A stretch of DNA of 64,000 nucleotides from Stictocephala bisonia (Eukaryota; Arthropoda; Insecta; Hemiptera; Membracidae). The DNA is taken from assembly GCA_035578905.1 (NCBI GenBank), contig JAQJVL010000200.1, positions 124,001-188,000 of the forward strand. Reading direction: 5' to 3'. This document shows, in pieces, positions 34,185-45,895 of the stretch. Each line of letters begins with the position of its first letter. Position 1 is the stretch's first letter. Under the pieces are notes generated by a model. The model saw only the letters and a list, made by a program, of their open reading frames with translations, made no database searches and was not told the DNA's origin. The translations under genes were made by a program, and so were the position numbers.

Positions 34185-35090
34185 CATTTTTGCATGCAAG
34201 AGGTGGGAAATCAAACTGTAATAGCCATTAGCAGAGCTGTAATTCTTTACAGACTGACTGGTACATACGATAGAAGATGTGGATCAGGCTGCCCAAGGGC
34301 AACAGGAGCAAAGGATGATCGGTATGTCATATCACCAAGTTTACAAAACCAATTTCAAACTTGTCTTGAGCTCAAGAACACACTTTGAAGGGTTTGTAGT
34401 GTGCATGTAAGTATTGCCACAGTCAGGAGAAGGCTTCAAGAAGTAAGTTTGAGGGTTCATTGCCCATCCACAGGCCCAAGATTGTCTAGGACCCACCATC
34501 AAGCCAGAACTTGTTTTAACTGGACTAGAGCACAATTGAATCTAGTATTATGGTCAGACGAGTCGGGATTCAGTTTGTGATCACCAGATGGGCGTGAGCG
34601 AATTTAGAGATGTAGTTGAGACAGATATTCATAGTGTATTTTATATCCGTGGTACAGCTTTTACAGAGGCTGAGCAATGGTGAGGGGAGGTATATCCAGA
34701 GATGCCTTGGCAGAACTTATTTTTGAAGAGGTTCTATTGGTGCATGGTAGATGTTCTTTCACAAGTAGTGGTTTTTGCTGTGTTTGTAAGAAAAATTTCA
34801 TTCTGGTGCAAGATAGTGCCCATCCACATATGGCTTTAGTTGTACAATTACCTTAGATGTCGGATTAACTGTTATGGGTAGGTCGGCACATAGTCTTAAC
34901 CCAATTAAACACATTAGAAGAGCAATCAGATATAGATGAGAATTGCAGACCCTAAAACAGCTCAAACAGGCCCTGAAGGAATTAAGCTATTTGGATCAAA
35001 ACTTCATCATTCAATTGATAGACAGTATACCTCGGAGGCTCCAAGCTGTTATTGCGGCTAGAAGGGGAAACATAAGATGCCAATAGATCA
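34185..35090 (+). pseudogene. Tc1-like transposase relic
   Basis: Translated pieces in order are ILYRLTGTYDRRCGSGCPRA and DDRYVISPSLQNQFQTC (helix-turn-helix and linker region). VHCPSTGPRLSRTHHQARTC, LWSDESGFSL with the first catalytic aspartate, and QDSAHPHMA with the second follow. LDSIPRRLQAVIAARRGNI closes the protein. This order fits the DD34E Tc1 family of about 340 residues. Stops and frameshifts are frequent, so it is inactive. Terminal repeats were not identified. Confidence 0.85.
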
Positions 35091-35298
35091 AAGTAATCTT
35101 GATTTATCCTGAACAAAATTTCATAAACTGAAATTTAAGCATTGATGATTTTTAAATAAGAGATTTATTTTTAATTTTTTATAAACAGAAAAACATTTCA
35201 TTAAAAAATATTGGGTGTTTTACAAATGTAAAAACTGATATTTTAGTGAATTTTTTGTCATTTTTTAAGATTTTGTTTGTTTACCTTATTTCATTTAA

Positions 35299-36325
35299 CC
35301 CTCCAAGTGCTGACTTTTTTCCCCTCAGTGCTAGGCCATTTTTGCTTGCCCGCGTATTTTGCTAAATTTCTTTATTTAACTCCATTTTTTTTATTAAAAC
35401 TAGGGCTTATTATATATAATTTTATTCAGTAGAACATGTAGAACAATAATAAAATAAGTTTGAACACTTACCTCTAATTGTGTCTCAGTTATAGACCACT
35501 TTTTATAAATATTTCAACAGCATTTTTTTCAATTTTTCACTTAGCGCCTATTTATTAGCATATAGTAACGACCCACAAATAATTCCATTATGTACAAAAT
35601 GTTCTCCATTCAATTCTGATAAAAAAAATACTACAAATTTGCTCTTTATTGTACATTAAAAAAAATATTAAAATGTATTGTTTAAACTTTTCATAAGAGA
35701 AAAAATTGCACTTTTTGAAAAACATTGTTACAGTCATAGTTTTTCACAATTATAAATAAAAAAATCAGGAAAACACACAATATTACTGTTGTTTCCAACT
35801 GTTTGTTACACATAGCCCTTATTTACAATGATATGAAAATTTATTTTCAATATATACAATAAAAACAGCGTATCTAAAGTCTATAATCACTATCTTCATA
35901 GTTCAAAACATTTCTAATAGCACTGGAATTACTTAATTCACTCATAATTACTTCTAAATACTAATTACAATTAACTTTGATACAAAAATATATACATAAA
36001 CAACACGAAATCAAAAGAAAACACAGCACCCTACGCACAGTATAAACAACAATGCGAAACTAGTCACGACTGTCAAGAGTAAAATAACAGCTGTTTTTCG
36101 ACTAACCATGTTCGATTATATTCATCACTAGATTAGATTGTAATGTATTGTTTCGATAGAGCATTTATTCCCGAGTAATACTATATAAAGTATACGTTGA
36201 TCCAACAATTAATAACGGAGATATATTACGCATTGTGAAGCGATGTTTATTTCGTCCCGATCGGGACTTTAGCACTGGGAACGATCTTTATTTCGTCCCG
36301 ATTGGGCTTTTTAGCACTTGGAGGG
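35299..36325 (-). mobile_element. TTAA-flanked piggyBac-like element E3
   Basis: This 1027-bp element lies between TTAA at 35295-35298 and 36326-36329. It has perfect 13-bp inverted ends ccctccaagtgct. A palindrome gtcccgatcgggac at 36254-36267 recurs in altered form at 36295-36307, a 41-base spacing, next to the right end. Between them the motif ttagcact repeats the inner part of the terminal repeat. Coding remnant: a 23-codon minus-strand ORF at 35874-35945. Confidence 0.9.
35874..35945 (-). pseudogene. Short acidic N-terminal remnant in E3
   Basis: A 23-residue ORF begins MSELSNSSAIRNVLNYEDSD. Its position and acidity match transposase starts in the other TTAA elements, but sequence similarity to them is weak. 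Confidence 0.4.
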
Positions 36326-36373
36326 TTAATAAACAAAGGTGTACCACTTTTTTGCAACTCAGTGAAATGAAAT

Positions 36374-36820
36374 GTCGGCACTGGTGGCACAGTGCTGTAA
36401 CCCAGCTACATGGGGACAAAGTGTTTGGGAGATTGTAGGCGATATGTTGGATGCTCAGTCCTCTTAATACCGACATGGCGTCCCCTTGGTGAATGCTATC
36501 GGCGTGGACACTACTAGAGAAGTCTGGGGTGTCCATGTTGGGTGGTAATCATTGTACAGATGTTGTGTGGGGGAGATAACTGAGTATCAGGCTTGTCAAT
36601 TAGCTGAAAATCAGACCAGCACTACGTGGTTCGGATTCCACGTAAAGCTGTAGGTCCCTTAGTTGCCCTGGCTGTTGGGCTACTAATAAATTGCCCTTTC
36701 TGAGGAACAGTTGAACTCAGTTAGTAACCAGACTACACTCATCCTACACTCATATAACCATTCATATTCGCCTTAAAATACCAACAACGTTGGGTCGGCG
36801 TCTCATATGTAAGAATGTAA
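36374..36820 (+). repeat. SINE-A full-length copy with target duplication
   Basis: This 447-bp unit is flanked by the 10-bp direct repeat gaaatgaaat at 36364-36373 and 36821-36830. The head has an A-box-like ggtggcacagtgctg; ggttcggattcc occurs about 260 bases later. The 3' end finishes in repeats of gtaagaat. It inserted 50 bases beyond element E3. Confidence 0.88.
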
Positions 36821-36949
36821 GAAATGAAATATATCTTTATTGTCGAATAACGCTTTATGGTCTAGTGAATTTGGTAGAACACCGAAATTGTACTAGTGTA
36901 TTTGGTAAAATCAAATTACATAATAGAACTACAAAGTATACCGCTGGTG

Positions 36950-37085
36950 TGGTGGCTCAGTGACTAAGCTTTGGACTGCAGAGGATGAGCCAAGCATCGA
37001 ACCCAACTGAGATACTGGTCGGTACTCCACTAGTTGAATAAAGTTCATGCACAGGCCTGTAAACTGTCAAGTAAAGTAAAAAAGA
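36950..37085 (+). repeat. tRNA-derived SINE
   Basis: The A box gtggctcagtgactaagc and, about 40 bases later, the B-box-like gcatcgaacccaactg are spaced as in a tRNA gene. No cloverleaf acceptor pairing closes, so it is not a functional tRNA. Confidence 0.6.
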
Positions 37086-37089
37086 CCAT

Positions 37090-37975
37090 ACAAAAACACA
37101 TTATTCAATGGCACTTTCAATGAATAATAATTCTTTTTTAAATTTTTTGCTATATTAATGTCTTATTTTAATTACTATCATTCAAAAACCACATATATTT
37201 TGATTTGATCAACATTATAACGCTAACAGAAAAACTGGTGTAAAAATTCATGTTCATCTTATCATTAACAAGTACTAATTCAGTTAATGAACTCAACTTT
37301 AGTGTTGATCTGAATCCCTTGATAACTATTATTATAATCAAGCATTAACTAATTTAAAATAAAAAATGCACATAAAACTCAGGTAAATATTTATTCATTC
37401 AACAATTGCTGCATAAACAAAACTATACCAAGTTTACAAACAAACATCTAACATTATTATTCTCTGTTCTCCGTCACCAATTTAACTAACAACCTATATA
37501 TCTGAAACATTAACTTATATAAATATATGTCTACTCAGTACTAAACAATCGACTGGACACTAAATATCAGCTGGAATGCCAAAGTAACAATAAATAAGAA
37601 TCACAATAATAAAAAGATAAAACAACCCCTATTGAAGCGCTTTACTTTAGTGTGTCTTACCGACAACTCTAACTTTATCACATATATTACATTTTACAAT
37701 ATTTGATTACGTCTATTGTTGTGTTTACTGTACAAGTGTCCGTCAGGATTCTTACAAACTCGTAAGAATGATTATATGATATAACTAACTGAAGTTTCTA
37801 TACCATTATCGGTAATCCTAAAAACAGCGTTCTTATGATATCAGCAATATAAAACTCCGTATACCTGTTAAAACATAAATTAACTTATGGTTCTTCAAAA
37901 GTAAAGCATTATTTAATAAAGATAAAAGCGGTGTTAATTTATAGAGACAAACTGTATTAAGTGTTAATAACTACT
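37090..37975. other. AT-rich stretch, no gene recognised
   Basis: No supported coding frame. A 22-base poly-T follows at 37978-37999. Confidence 0.35.
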
Positions 37976-37977
37976 GT

Positions 37978-37999
37978 TTTTTTTTTTTTTTTTTTTTTT
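37978..37999. repeat. Poly-T run
   Basis: A 22-base T homopolymer. It may be the tail of a minus-strand retroelement insertion, but no body was recognised to its right. Confidence 0.7.
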
Positions 38000-38217
38000 A
38001 ACTATTGCCAAAAGGAGCTAGATTAAAATTGTTTATTGAAATATATAAGTAAGGCTAATCTTAATAAATTAGACTAAAAACAGGTGAAATAAGAGTAAAG
38101 GTTCCAATAAATATAGGTATTAAAAAAAATTATAGAGATAAACAAAGGAATGAAAAAACGCTTTACTAAAATAATTAGCCAACATAAATTAAGATTATTT
38201 TAGAGAGAAAGATAGGA

Positions 38218-38370
38218 TTCCACCGTACGTATATGGGCGGATGGGTTGGTCAATACCACCGTATATGTATGGGCCAATAGCATCGTACGTGTATGGGTAG
38301 GTGGGTGAGACAATACCTCTGTACGTGTTTGGACAGGTGGGTGGGACAATACCACTACGTATGGGTTCAT
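38218..38370 (+). repeat. Second, more diverged array of the 36-bp minisatellite
   Basis: Units carrying accnccgtacgtgtatgggt repeat with a period near 36, for example caatacc at 38311 and 38347. The unit is that of 27319-27442, but the G-runs are eroded. Confidence 0.8.
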
Positions 38371-38639
38371 ACAGGTTAGTTTGACAACAGATGTCAAAGA
38401 TATAACAACAAAACTGTTAGTTACAAGAAAGAAGAACAAGAATAAACTAAGAGGAAGTTAAGGTAAGGATGTGTAATATGAAGGAAGAAGTGTAGGAAAG
38501 AACTGGAGAAGGGAAGATGGAAAGACAAATGTGTTATATATTAACTGTGTGACGAGCAAACTTGGCTGGTACAGTAGCTGGAATTTATATGCAATGATGA
38601 TTATAGAGAAAATTATGAACTAGGTATCAGGGCTAACTC

Positions 38640-39880
38640 TTTTAAAATAATTTTTCTCAGGTATGTCTTTGACTGGCAGGTTTTATGAAAGGCAGGTCCA
38701 CAACGAATCAAATATTTATTCTTAAAGAAATTATATCGAAGTACTGGGAGTTTAATAAAGAATTTTTTGTAATATTTATTGATCTCCAAAAAGCATATGA
38801 TAGTTTAAATAGAGAGAGACTGTGGAAAAAGATGGACAAGTTTGGGATTCCAATAAAGCTGATAAATCTTGCTAGAACATGTATGACGGACTCCACAGGC
38901 TCAGTACGAGTAAATGGAAGAGTTTCGGAACCCTTCAAAATCAATGCAGGTGTAAGACAGGGTGATGGACTCTCCCCAATCCTCTTCACCTAGCGATAGA
39001 AGAAGCTCTCCAAAAATAGCAAAAATGGATGAAGGAATAACAATTGGCTCCAAAATTAACGTACTGGCATTCGCAGATGATGTAGTAATTTTTGCAGAAA
39101 ATTAGAAGACGTACGGCAGCTAACAAAATTATTCATAGAAGAAACAGAACAATTAGGTATAAAAGTAAATGATTAAAAAACCAAATATATGCAATTTGCG
39201 AAAAATCCAATTAAAATAAATCAAGACACTCTCCAAGTAGAAGGCCATGAATTTGAAAAGGTAGATTCTTTTAAGTATTTAGGCGTTGTAATGTCTAGAG
39301 AAAACAAAGATGAAATAGAAATACAAAATAGGATAAATCTTGCAAACAGATGTTTTTTTTTTTTTTTTTTTGCAACAAACTTATGTCTTCAAAATTACTG
39401 TCACAAACAACCAAAATTCGAATATATAAAACAATCATCAGTCCAGTATTGATCTATGGAGCTGAAACATGGAAACTCAATAAAAAGGAAGAAAGGAAAT
39501 TAATTGAATTTGAAAATAAGATCCTCAGAAAAATGTATGGGCCAATTTTTGAAGAAGGAGAGTGGAGGAGGACAGACAACAGGGAGTTGAGAGAACTTTA
39601 CAGGGACCCAGATGTAGTTTGTAGATTTAAATGCAGAAGGATTAGATGGGCTGGACATGTTTTAAGAAGAGAGCAGCATCATAATTTGAAACAAGTTATA
39701 ATGAGGAATCCCGAAGGAAGAAGACCGAGAGGAAGACCACGGCAAAAGTGGTCGAAACAAGTGAAGGGAGACCTGGAGCGATTGGGAGTGACCGAGGAAG
39801 ACACGGAAGATAGAGACAGATGAAGGGGCTTTGTTGGTGCGGCCAAATATCTTCTTAGATATGTGTGGCCATGGGAGTAA
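38640..39880 (+). pseudogene. Non-LTR reverse transcriptase relic of the GVRQGDGLSP type
   Basis: Frames in order: MKGRSTTNQIFILKEIISKY, VIFIDLQKAYDSLNRERLWK, INAGVRQGDGLSPILF, then after a break VLAFADDVVIFAEN, and VEGHEFEKVDSFKYLGVVMS. After a 19-base T run the tail continues TIISPVLIYGAETWKLNKKE, RIRWAGHVLRREQHHN and EGRRPRGRPRQKWSKQV. Both catalytic motifs (F-D and FADD) remain. This is a different lineage from the NYRPIS elements at 8582 and 14668. At least three stops or shifts make it inactive. The 5' half with the endonuclease is absent. The 3' end is near agtaagagtaagtaagta at 39877-39895. Confidence 0.85.
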
Positions 39881-40117
39881 GAGTAAGTAAGTATGTCTGA
39901 CTAATTCCCCAATAAGCATTGCTATGCTTCACGGCCTTTGAGTACTTTGAGTATTTTTTCATTTTCTCTCATAAAAATTAATGAAATGTGAGTAGTTTCA
40001 TTGTATGTATCCCCGGAACTGCAGAATTGGACATAATATGATACAATATCTGTCAAACAGTTCCAAAACTGTTGTGATTTTCACTACACGTTTCAGAAGT
40101 AACAGTCTATCATAATG

Positions 40118-40235
40118 TGGGGTGCGACTAAAATTAGCTCCAAAGAAGTATTATTCGAAATATCAAATATAATTAAGCTATTTATTTTGTTTCCGACAAT
40201 TCTCCTTTGGAGTTAATTTTAGTCATGTCCTTCCT
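40118..40235. repeat. Small inverted repeat
   Basis: gactaaaattagctccaaag near 40127 is matched inversely by ctttggagttaattttagtc near 40205. This gives a hairpin of about 20-base arms and a 60-base loop, probably a small MITE. Confidence 0.5.
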
Positions 40236-40289
40236 GATGATGGGCTGTTTGTTAACTCTGAAGTGTGTAGCCTACTTGAAACCACATGA

Positions 40290-41342
40290 ATTTTTTAAAT
40301 TTCACTACTAAGATTTCCATTAAATCTATCGCAGTTGAGTTATTTTGATTAAAATTTGGGCCTTCACCCACCGTATTAACTATATGGTTAATAAAATAAA
40401 AAAATTGTATGACAAAAAATGTTTTTACTGGTTATCAGAGTTTGGCTATATTCAATAAAAACACGCAAATACAGACAACCCAATTGGTGACATTGGCCGA
40501 TTTGATTACAAAATGGAAGCATTAATGGGGTTGGCTGTAATAAGTCCCTGTTGTATGGCTAATGTGAGATGTATTTAACACTCTCTCTTCTCTACAAGAG
40601 AACACTTAATATGAGAGACTTGAAATTATGATTTTATGATAACTCATAGTGGATTACTCAAATTAGGAGCTCAACAGTAGAAAGAAAAAGTAGATTAAAA
40701 CACAAAACTTATACAACATGCGGATTAACAGTATATAATTACAAAATGTGATACTGAATTTCACTGCAACAACTGCAACTATTTAAATATAAGTTCTATA
40801 CTAAACATCATAAACTATCAATGTAGTAACTATTCCAGACATTGCTAATCTAACAATATTACAACTAATAGGAACTTTATCATTAAATCTAAACAGGCTT
40901 CCTGTTTCCATCACTGAAGCAATGTACATTGCACCTTAACAACACAGTTATATTTGCTAGGAATGTTATAATGGTAGTCTACTTCTATTACAAGATAACA
41001 ACAAATGATCAACAACTTCTTATTTCGGACATTTATCATCCGCAATATGAATAACATTTTCTATTTTTCATGTTCACAAATAAAAAACTTAGATAAGAGA
41101 ACTCTTAAATATACATGTAGCAAACAAACTTAACCAAATATGATGTAGTCAAGGCATTCTTAAGGTTCATCTTCACATTCTAACATATATATAAAATAAT
41201 AATTTTCTTTCATTTATACCCCGTTAAGTACTAGAGATGGTTGCTTAGCCCTATCTTTGCCTGGTAGAATAGGACCTCATTTAAATGTAACTTTTAAACA
41301 TTTAACAGACAACACAAGAAAACACAAGACAACAATTTGGAC
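40290..41342. other. AT-rich stretch, nothing recognised
   Basis: No supported coding frame or repeat family between the small inverted repeat and element E4. Confidence 0.35.
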
Positions 41343-41346
41343 TTAA

Positions 41347-42471
41347 CCCTTTGGATCCCAGGCGACGATGACATCGTCGTCAGAAGTGTGTACTAAGAAT
41401 CCCAGGCGACGATGACATCGTCGCCGAAAAACTGTCGAAAAATCCCAGGCGACGATCTCATCGTCGCCACGCATTAATTTAAATATTAAATTTCCGCGGG
41501 TTTTTTTCCCGCGGATTTCGACTAGTATTGGTATTAGAGTATACATCGAAGTCAAATATACTAATTTCACACAAAAATTACGAAACGTATGTGTCTTGTT
41601 TTTATTCTCCGCTGAGCAAACATGAGGCGCTCAGCTGACTTTTGGCGCGCGATTGTTGTGGTCACTGTTTACTACTCAATCGCTACTGTATGGTTATGTT
41701 ACGCTGTTTACTTTGTGTTTAGTGTAATGGATAGAGTTTGTTTGTGTTATTATGCGTTGTCTTTCTAATTTTTAGTGTAAATAGTTAAGTTTATAGTTTT
41801 ATTTCACTTAGTAAGCTAGTGTTTTGTCGAAATGGATCGTGAAAACATCGCCGATAGACAAAGTGAAGTTGATAGGCAGCTAAATTACGATCTATCTGAT
41901 GAGGAACTATTTTCTGATTCATCAGCTATATTTGACGATGACAGTGATGAGGACCCCACGTATTATCCTGATGACAGTGGACGTAGTAGTGCTCCGGTTT
42001 TTACAAATCAGGACATTACGTTAATTTTTTATAACTTGTACTTATTACAGTAAAACTTTTTTTTTCAGCTTGTATGATACATATTAGTATCAAATTTTGT
42101 TACAGTATACAAAAATATATTTGGAACAAAATAAAAATACTGCCCACAGATAATTTTTTTTCCTTCTGCCCATAAAATGATGATAAACTTTAAAAATGTT
42201 TTGAAAAAATTAATTTTTTTAAAATTTATATACATATACAAAAAAGTCAACATGTAATGGCTTTTGTACATTGTTTTGGCTAGATAATATTGTAAAAAAC
42301 ATTTTAGTATAAAAAACTTCAATATAGCATGTGTATTAGAGGATTTATGAATATTTTCCCAAATGCTTGTATTTTTGTCATTTTTGGCCTGGGATTCTTC
42401 GCACAGTTTTTGAAAAGCTAGTCTGGGATTTTTTGCACAAAAAATATTTTTTGGTCCTGGGATCCAAAGGG
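41347..42471 (+). mobile_element. TTAA-flanked piggyBac-like element E4
   Basis: This 1125-bp element lies between TTAA at 41343-41346 and 42472-42475. Its 14-bp inverted ends ccctttggatccca are perfect. Three palindromes stand at 41364-41378, 41408-41422 and 41451-41465: gacgatgacatcgtc twice, then gacgatctcatcgtc. Each is preceded by atcccaggc, so the unit overlaps the terminal repeat. At the other end the motif tgggatt repeats without palindromes. The downstream ORF at 41832 is on the plus strand, placing the array 5' of it. Confidence 0.92.
41832..42053 (+). pseudogene. Acidic transposase N-terminal remnant in E4
   Basis: A 73-codon ORF starts MDRENIADRQSEVDRQL and continues LSDEELFSDSSAIFDDDSDE, then turns hydrophobic and stops. 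Acidic D/E/S-rich N termini are typical of piggyBac transposases, and the ORF starts about 480 bases inside the element. The catalytic DDD region is absent. It does not share the SP-SENTI block of E1, E2 and E5. Confidence 0.6.
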
Positions 42472-42489
42472 TTAAAACTTAATTTAATA

Positions 42490-42575
42490 GTTCATCTACA
42501 CTCACCAAACTCATTTGAAATCCATATTCGCTCATATCTTCACGATCTGCGTCTTAAGAATAAATAAATAAAAAT
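42490..42575 (+). repeat. Diverged SINE-A 3' fragment
   Basis: The segment ctacactcaccaaactcatt, then atccatattcgctcat and gcgtcttaagaataaataaa follows the order of the SINE-A 3' end. Confidence 0.45.
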
Positions 42576-42579
42576 GTCA

Positions 42580-44012
42580 TTCTCAATAAATAGCACAAAA
42601 TAAGCTACATTGCACGTCTGACACTGTGCAATCAAACAAACTTCTACACAAACAAATGGCCTTCTTTTGTAGATTCCGACAACTGTATATTATCGTAAGG
42701 ACGACAAGGTGAAACATTGAAACATGCCTTTTTCCACGTGAAGAGTGTTGTGTAAAGAACTGTATTTGTGCTTAATGGATCTATCTACCCTTAGAAATTT
42801 GCTAATTTACTATATCTCTTATGAGTTTTGATGAATTTAATCATGAACTAGTGCTTCTAAACTATCTATTACAATTTCTGGTTACCCCAATAATCTGAGG
42901 CCTAGCACGCATCTTGAAATGAAATTAAAAAGCCTTTATCGTGGTGGCGAAGTTAGGATTATAAACTCCTCTCCTCCCCTTAACCACTTACTGTGTAAGT
43001 TAAGTTTGTTTGCTATTAATTTCAAGTGGCTTAGAGAACACATTTGCATTCGTAAAATGGTTGTAATTCAAATTTTAAATGGCACATATTTAAAAAACTT
43101 CCCAGTAATTAACAAATATTTAATAAAGTACTTCTAAAAATAATAAAATATAAAAGATATGAGTAAGTAACATTTTATTTATTTATAAATGTGAATGGAT
43201 AAAAGAGATAAACTAATAATTAAATTACGATATCAAATTAACATTGAAAAACAAGTACATTTTGAAAATTGGAACAATTTAATAATTTCTGATTTATTAA
43301 CAGTAAATATGACATTCTGAACCAGAATAAAAAATAACCTTATTTTTTTCCAATCATACATTATTAATGTTTCTATGCACTAGCGAGATTTACTCATTGC
43401 ATCCCTAGATGACCAATTAAGTGGTTGTTTCAGAGCTTCCTAAAATGGATCTTGGGCATATTCCATCAGTTATTTAGGATACATTTTGGTCAAAATACTT
43501 AATTTAAAGTCTACAATGCACATAAGTTGGTGATATTTCATACTATTCTGCAATACATAAAGACTAAATTTAGTGCCTTTTACTTGTAGTAAAATATGCC
43601 AACTAATTGAGATATTTTATAAATTAGTTGTTATGCCTAAATAAACAGATTGTTACCTGTTTTGTTTACAGCAAATAATCCAAAGAATGTGTTTTGGACT
43701 GTTTTTTAACTTTAGACTACAACTTGTGTTTATAATTGTGTATAATATGTGACATGTAGTTCATATACGTAAATTTAATGTTAACAGTAATTTACATTAA
43801 AGTCATGCTAAAAGTAGTAATTTACGTGTATGGCCAAAACTACAGACCTAGGATTAATTTATTTTACATTTGAAAAGAAATAGATATGAACAACTCTTTT
43901 AAAACTAGAAGCACGCTGTTGCCAATTGAGTTTAACACTTTGACTGATATACATAAAATGAACAATATGTATTCTCTTTCAATAATCCACATTCTACTAT
44001 GATGTACAAATT
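42580..44012. other. AT-rich stretch, nothing recognised
   Basis: The 72-codon ORF at 42919 has no family resemblance. Confidence 0.35.
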
Positions 44013-44013
44013 T

Positions 44014-44270
44014 AAGTTGGGTTGAATTACTATAACTAAAGCTTCTGGTAACAACCTCGTCACTATGTTATTTACAATATTTACATCACCAAACATTTCG
44101 CCTGTGCTATGATGTGGATCCTCAGTGGAGTCTCAGAGTTACCATTGAGTATGCCATATCACGGCATGGGCGAAATATTTGGTCATATAAATAGCACCTT
44201 GATATGGTCGTTACGCGGCTTTAGTTATTAGTAATGACACCAGCCGCTTAGGCCTACAAAATAAGATGGG
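44014..44270. mobile_element. Foldback element, copy 1
   Basis: The left side has attactataactaaagcttc; the right side has the inverse gctttagttattagtaatga followed by caccagccgcttaggcctac. The interior contains a second inverted pair (caccaaacatttcgcc / gggcgaaatatttggt). Related to 47861-48252 and 53033-53110. Confidence 0.65.
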
Positions 44271-44274
44271 TAGA

Positions 44275-45890
44275 ATTAAGTTTTAACAAAGATTAAAGCT
44301 GTAATTCTATAAATATAAGTCAAAGCATCCTAACAATAACGAAATATGATGCCTGCCAAGCTGAAATATCAAATATTTGCATTATTGTTTAGACAAATTA
44401 AGAAAGTAGCTGGTGTACAGTATTAACATCATCACGTATATCTATATGGTTAAATATAAAATATGATTGATATAAGGAGCGAATCTTTACCTATCATTCT
44501 TCATATAGCTAATTACAGGTTAAGTAGAAAGCCGAAAATAGCAAAGATCACATGTTGTGTATAACAATATGAAATAAGTAACAATTTCAAAAGTCTGACA
44601 ATACTTTATCAGATAAAGTTTTTGATTTACAATTGTACTAACTTTAAAGACCCTTCCAATGGTTTTAAATACACAATTTTTGGAGAACTACTCGTCAACT
44701 TACACATGACTCTCATTGTTTTTGAGATCAAAATATTGGTCTAAAACTAAATTATTAGTTATATGGCACCATTAATCTACAAACCGGTTTGTTTCATATT
44801 TGCAACAGATGAGAAATGAGCCTTGACTAAACACATTATAAATGGGACTTTAAAAAAATAATATTTAATCAAATGAAGAATAAACATAGTGTTTAGTAAC
44901 ACATTAACAGAATAACGAATACCAAATTTAAATGTAAATTTAGAAAATCATTAAATATAACCTAGATAATCAAAATAGAGATATAACGCATTAAAAATGT
45001 ATTTTTTCTAACACTTATAACAGTGTTTTAGACAAGGAACTGGAACTAGCAAATTTATCAAGAAAATTGTCCATTAAAAACATAAAAACATATTTTATTA
45101 CAGTTATGGACCTACAATTCTTAACTTCTGATTTTTTTTAATACTTGCAAAGATTTTATGATTTGCTTTAAAGCAAATTTCTGAAAGTGTTTACTTTATA
45201 ACAACCAACTCACAATATATGATTTCATAATCAAAAGTAATCACACAGACAATAAAGTACGAATTAGTGAAATGGTCAACAATATAAAATGTTAAATGGT
45301 CAAGGCTTATGGGTTTAAATCCTAACTTAACCTTCATATGTTTGCTTTAGAGGCAAACATAGAGTGATGTTTGCATTTGTAACATAGAGTGATTAAATAG
45401 ATGTTGCCCAGATTGGGTGAAAACAGTGCTTCTATTATAGTTACTATTTTAGCACCTGTTTTTAACTTTCAATATAAGAGAAGGGGAACTTGTTTTCATT
45501 TTATAAGGCCAGTAAATAATTGTTTTACTTCAAATAATATATTTACTTGCAAAAGGATTTATCAGCGTCAATCAAATAAAAGCTGACAAATATTAAAAAT
45601 CCCCAGTTGTAAAAAGGTTAAGCTCACTGCCTATTCATTAATTTAATCACTATCCATTCAATAAATCTAAAATACAAATTTAATAGTAACTGTGTGTTAA
45701 AAACTCTTTCTTTAATAATAATAATTTAAACAACCTAACATATCAAATAACTACTGACAAAGGTAACTAAAACTTTACTAATGGTAAAAGGAATATTGTA
45801 AAATTAAAATCTGTATGATTACATCTAGTTCGTTACACCTTTAATATAAAGGGTATTCACTGATAATATTTTTCATACCCTAAAACGAAG
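44275..45890. other. AT-rich region downstream of the BTB-BEN gene, nothing recognised
   Basis: It would contain the gene's 3' untranslated region just below 45896. I did not identify the polyadenylation signal with confidence. Confidence 0.35.
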
Positions 45891-45895
45891 ATCTT

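Noticed and set aside
36950..37085. Functional tRNA gene
   Set aside because: A- and B-box-like motifs are present, but the acceptor and anticodon stems do not pair; better explained as a SINE.
42490..42560. Apparent minus-strand first exon MSEYGFQMSL with a gtgagt donor
   Set aside because: The sequence follows the order of the SINE-A 3' end and lies between a TTAA element and AT-rich DNA; no partner exon in phase was found.
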